From: Gammaproteobacteria bacterium
GTDB taxonomy: Bacteria; Pseudomonadota; Gammaproteobacteria; Competibacterales; Competibacteraceae
Assembly (NCBI GenBank): GCA_003562535.1
Contig: PWUP01000257.1
Span: 1-8,445 of the forward strand
DNA length: 8,445 bases
Direction of reading: 5' to 3'
Positions 6,373-8,445 of this stretch are shown one piece after another. The translations under genes and the position numbers were made by a program. Each line of letters starts with the position of its first letter. Within the stretch, counting starts at the first letter, position 1. A model generated the notes under the pieces. The model was not told the origin of the DNA and searched no databases. It saw only the letters and a program-made list of their open reading frames with translations.

Positions 6373-7339
6373 GGCGTGGCTTCGACTCGGTGGGTGGTAG
6401 CGGTAAAATGCCCCCCAATGCCAGGGCGGCGATGGCGGACAATTGCGCCGGTGAGTCCGCAATCCACTCTACAACCCGGGCTAAAGGCAAAAGTTGGGTC
6501 GGCAACCCCAGACTGGCGCTGACGGCTTGGGTAAGTGGCTCGACGCTAGCATCCACCGGCACCATCAGCAAACGCCGAGGGGGTGCCAGCCCAAACTGGC
6601 TATCGTAATAATCCATTGTGCGTTGTAACTCTAAGGCTAAGCGTTCATGCGGCTCATCACCGGGAATGCTGTGACTGGATCCGGTCAATAGGGTTAATCC
6701 GTAGTCTAATTCGCGCGCTAGATAAAGCTGCCCCCCGCGACTGATTTGGATAACCCCGCTCTGGGGCAATAAACACAGAGTCACCACGGTTTCAGTCGTC
6801 GCGTAGGTGGCGCGTTCACTGAGATTACGCAGAGCCAGCTCAGCAATGCCGATGGTCTGCGGTTTCAGCCCCGCGCTAGCGGCCAGTTGCGCCCAGTGCT
6901 GTAACGCACTAAAACGGGCAGCCGCCACCGACAGCATTTTAGGACGCCCCCGATGGCGGGAATCGGGAATCTCAAACGCATCGAGCACCGCTTCTGCCGC
7001 CGGATAATCCAATAAGTCTTTAATCCGCCAGCGCAGCGAGGCCAGTAACTCATCCTCTGTCACCGGTGGGCGTTCAATATGCAGCAGTTGGTACTCACCG
7101 GGTAATAAGCTTAACACCGCTGGGCACCCCCGCAGGCCATGCTGAGACACCCAGTCGCGCAGCAAGCGCTGTCTGTCCTCCGCAGCATCCACATCGGCTT
7201 GTGACAGCATCTGTAAACGGGGTCTGACCGGGGAGCCAACCTTAAGACCGATTAACGCCAGTTGCCGCGCCCCACAGGCCAGCCCAACGGTATATCGAGA
7301 GCGATTAAAAACACTGAACTTTAGCATCTTTGCTTTCAT
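6356..7339 (-). CDS. mshI: MshI/PilM-like pilus biogenesis protein
   Basis: A 327-residue soluble protein of the actin-like PilM/MshI family. Supporting segments are YTVGLACGARQLALIGL (16-32), where strand 1 and the first phosphate loop should be, LPGEYQLLHIERP (79-91), RWRIKDLLDYP (103-113), the family helix ELQRTMDYYDSQFG (237-250) and the C-terminal AIAALALGGIL (302-312). PilM proteins form a cytoplasmic ring under the pilus and bind the N-terminal tail of PilN. The aspartate of the usual IGIDIGSSS loop is replaced by alanine here, so nucleotide binding may be weak or lost. The ATG at 7339 lies about nine bases after the expected transcript start of a TATAAT promoter; another ATG at 7327 (residue 5) is possible. 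It is the first gene of the seven-gene minus-strand train. Confidence 0.85.
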   Translation of the reverse strand: MKAKMLKFSVFNRSRYTVGLACGARQLALIGLKVGSPVRPRLQMLSQADVDAAEDRQRLLRDWVSQHGLRGCPAVLSLLPGEYQLLHIERPPVTEDELLASLRWRIKDLLDYPAAEAVLDAFEIPDSRHRGRPKMLSVAAARFSALQHWAQLAASAGLKPQTIGIAELALRNLSERATYATTETVVTLCLLPQSGVIQISRGGQLYLARELDYGLTLLTGSSHSIPGDEPHERLALELQRTMDYYDSQFGLAPPRRLLMVPVDASVEPLTQAVSASLGLPTQLLPLARVVEWIADSPAQLSAIAALALGGILPLPPTESKPRHETAG

Positions 7340-7354
7340 AGTAAGGTATCGTGT

Positions 7355-7360
7355 ATTATA
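7355..7360 (-). promoter_or_regulatory. -10 element of the mshI-siaD promoter
   Basis: A perfect TATAAT on the minus strand, 15 bases before the mshI ATG. No good -35 hexamer lies at 16-18 bases; that region is instead AT-rich and part of a palindrome, which suggests an activator-assisted or weak promoter. Transcription would start near 7348, giving a leader of only about ten bases. Confidence 0.5.
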
Positions 7361-7372
7361 CCCCTATTCGAA

Positions 7373-7386
7373 TCAATAATTATTGA
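7373..7386. promoter_or_regulatory. 14-bp perfect palindrome, candidate operator between the divergent operons
   Basis: TCAATAATTATTGA is a perfect palindrome in the 68-base gap between mshI and mshK. It lies where the -35 of the minus-strand promoter would be and overlaps TTGACA at 7383-7388 on the plus strand. A second short palindrome, ATTCGAAT (7366-7373), abuts it. A dimeric regulator bound here could control both operons together. The regulator is not identifiable from this window. Confidence 0.45.
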
Positions 7387-7395
7387 CAGTCGGCA

Positions 7396-7402
7396 TGGGG
7401 AA
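7396..7402 (+). promoter_or_regulatory. ribosome binding site of mshK
   Basis: TGGGGAA lies five bases before the ATG at 7408 and fixes the start of mshK. It is clearly stronger than the site in front of the divergent mshI. Confidence 0.55.
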
Positions 7403-7407
7403 AAACT

Positions 7408-7776
7408 ATGATACGACTTATCTCCCTATCACTTGCTAGCGTTGGGCTGGCACACTTATTGTGTGGCCCATTGGCATACGCCGAGATACGCGACCCCACC
7501 CAAGCACCGCGTCCCGCTCAACCTACCGCCTCGGTGGCCAACCCGACTCATACGGCGAATCGCAACTTCACCTTGCAAATGACCTTGGTCTCTACCGAGC
7601 AACGCTATGCAATTATTAACAACCGTATAGTATATGAAGGTGAAACCATTGGCACTGCTGAAGTGCTAGCGATTGAACACAGCCAAGTGCAATTGCGTGA
7701 CAGACAAGGCGCGTTCACCATCGAGATCGCTATTCTACCCGATAACACCCGCCCAGGTCTGTGGGGAACCCAATGA
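7408..7776 (+). CDS. mshK: MshK-like periplasmic pilus biogenesis protein
   Basis: A 122-residue exported protein. The first 25 residues form a signal peptide (MIRLIS, a hydrophobic core, cleavage expected after AYA). The cysteine in LLCG does not fit a good lipobox, so a lipoprotein is less likely. Directly after the signal comes EIRDPTQAP, the DPTxxP motif typical of MshK and related PilP/GspC-like proteins, then a proline/threonine-rich linker (about 33-50) and a small beta-rich domain (about 53-112) containing INNRIVYEGE, as in PilP-type domains. Such proteins connect the inner-membrane platform to the secretin. The gene is divergent from mshI and its stop overlaps the next start by four bases (ATGA). 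In the Vibrio/Shewanella msh order MshK is followed by the secretin gene mshL; here it is not. Confidence 0.78.
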   Translation: MIRLISLSLASVGLAHLLCGPLAYAEIRDPTQAPRPAQPTASVANPTHTANRNFTLQMTLVSTEQRYAIINNRIVYEGETIGTAEVLAIEHSQVQLRDRQGAFTIEIAILPDNTRPGLWGTQ

Positions 7777-8445
7777 CCGCCGTCAATACCCCCCTCCCCA
7801 TGCCCAGCACAGATAAGCGGCGCAAAATTCGCATCGGCGACTTGCTGGTTAATCACCAGATCATCTCGGCTGAACAGTTGCAACAGGCGCTGGCGGAACA
7901 AAAACGCACCGGGGATAAACTAGGCCGCACGCTGATTGAGCTGGGCCTGATCAGCGAAGAACGGCTGCTCGACACCTTATCGAGTCAGTTGAATATCCCG
8001 CAAGTCAATCTGCGGCAGTTTCAACTCCGCCCTGAGCTGGTCAAACGCCTGCCTGAAACCGCTGCGCGGCGCTTTCGCTGCATTGTGCTGAGTGAATCCA
8101 ACCGAGGCTATGTGGTCGGCATGGCCGATCCCACCGATTTATTCGCCCTCGACGAAGTGACGCGCTTGTTAGGGGGCGCGGTCAGCATCGCCTTGGTTCG
8201 AGAAGCCGATCTGCTCCGCACCTTCGATACGGCGTATCGGCGCACCGATGAAATCAGCGAGCTGGCTCAGGCGCTGGGTCAGGAAATGGCGGCTGGGGAT
8301 TTCGACATCAGTCAACTGGCTGTCGGCGATGATCTGCCCGATGCGCCCGTGGCGCGGCTGTTACAGACCCTGTTTGAAGACGCCGTGCAAGTGCGTGCTT
8401 CCGATATTCATATTGAACCCGATGCCCAGGTCTTGCGGGTGCGGC
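7773..8445 (+). CDS. mshE: MshE/PilB-type pilus extension ATPase, N-terminal part
   Basis: Open from the ATG at 7773 to the window edge, 224 codons, 3' end missing. Residues 18-75 contain two tandem 24-residue motifs of the MshEN c-di-GMP-binding domain: the first at 20-43 begins RIGDLLV and ends LAEQ, the second at 49-72 begins KLGRTLIELGLI and ends LSSQ. They fit the RLGxx..xxG..xxxxLxxxLxxQ pattern except Ile for Leu and Gln for Gly in the first motif and Lys for Arg in the second. The rest of the N1 domain (to about 155, including VGMADPTD) and the start of the N2 domain with the family signature RASDIHIEP (208-216) follow. The Walker motifs lie beyond the window. It powers pilus assembly at the inner membrane. 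The ATG overlaps the mshK stop, with GGGGAA six bases upstream. PilB or GspE are alternatives, but the mshK and mshIJ neighbours favour MshE. Confidence 0.88.
   Translation, partial: MTAVNTPLPMPSTDKRRKIRIGDLLVNHQIISAEQLQQALAEQKRTGDKLGRTLIELGLISEERLLDTLSSQLNIPQVNLRQFQLRPELVKRLPETAARRFRCIVLSESNRGYVVGMADPTDLFALDEVTRLLGGAVSIALVREADLLRTFDTAYRRTDEISELAQALGQEMAAGDFDISQLAVGDDLPDAPVARLLQTLFEDAVQVRASDIHIEPDAQVLRVR

Noticed and set aside
6373..6462. TTG start 90 bases upstream for the PilN-like gene
   Set aside because: The added 30 residues are Arg/Pro/His-rich and lie over mshI coding sequence; the conserved VNLF motif directly follows the ATG at 6372.
1..8445. tRNA, rRNA, CRISPR array, riboswitch
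   Set aside because: The window is almost fully occupied by protein genes, and none of these is visible in the gaps.

Overview
The window looks like chromosomal DNA from a gammaproteobacterium. It is compact and coding-dense, with moderate-to-high GC. It carries MSHA-type pilus biogenesis genes together with a complete siaABCD-type signalling operon like PA0172-PA0169 of Pseudomonas aeruginosa. I cannot name the genus from sequence alone.

Layout, left to right. Positions 1-116 do not belong to the gene that follows. They hold an unrecognised open frame on the minus strand and a short inverted repeat, and they end abruptly inside what was a GGDEF-EAL gene. Positions 124-1119 (+) encode the remaining tail of the GGDEF domain and an intact EAL c-di-GMP phosphodiesterase domain. 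Positions 1120-1290 are intergenic and contain two related palindromes in opposite orientation (REP/BIME-like) and a coding-like fragment that appears split by a one-base shift. Positions 1291-7339 are one long minus-strand gene train, read right to left: mshI (PilM-like), a PilN-like gene, mshJ (PilO-like), siaA (membrane PP2C phosphatase), siaB (HATPase-like kinase), siaC (phospho-switch protein) and siaD (diguanylate cyclase). Most junctions overlap or nearly touch, so one transcript is likely. Positions 7340-7407 are a short divergent promoter region with a 14-bp perfect palindrome. Positions 7408-8445 (+) encode an MshK-like periplasmic protein and, overlapping it, the start of an MshE-type pilus ATPase that runs off the window.

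How the genes may work together. In P. aeruginosa, SiaA dephosphorylates SiaC, SiaB phosphorylates it on Thr68, and unphosphorylated SiaC activates the cyclase SiaD. Here SiaC has a threonine at exactly residue 68, SiaD has GGEEF and an RxxD I-site, and SiaA keeps its PP2C aspartates. The neighbouring MshE has both tandem N-terminal motifs of the MshEN c-di-GMP-binding domain. The arrangement therefore suggests a self-contained circuit: an extracellular cue sensed by SiaA sets SiaC phosphorylation, SiaD makes c-di-GMP, and MshE, the motor of the pilus whose inner-membrane platform is encoded just upstream of siaA, reads it. The physical linkage is seen directly; the closed circuit is inference. 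It is the most interesting feature of the window.
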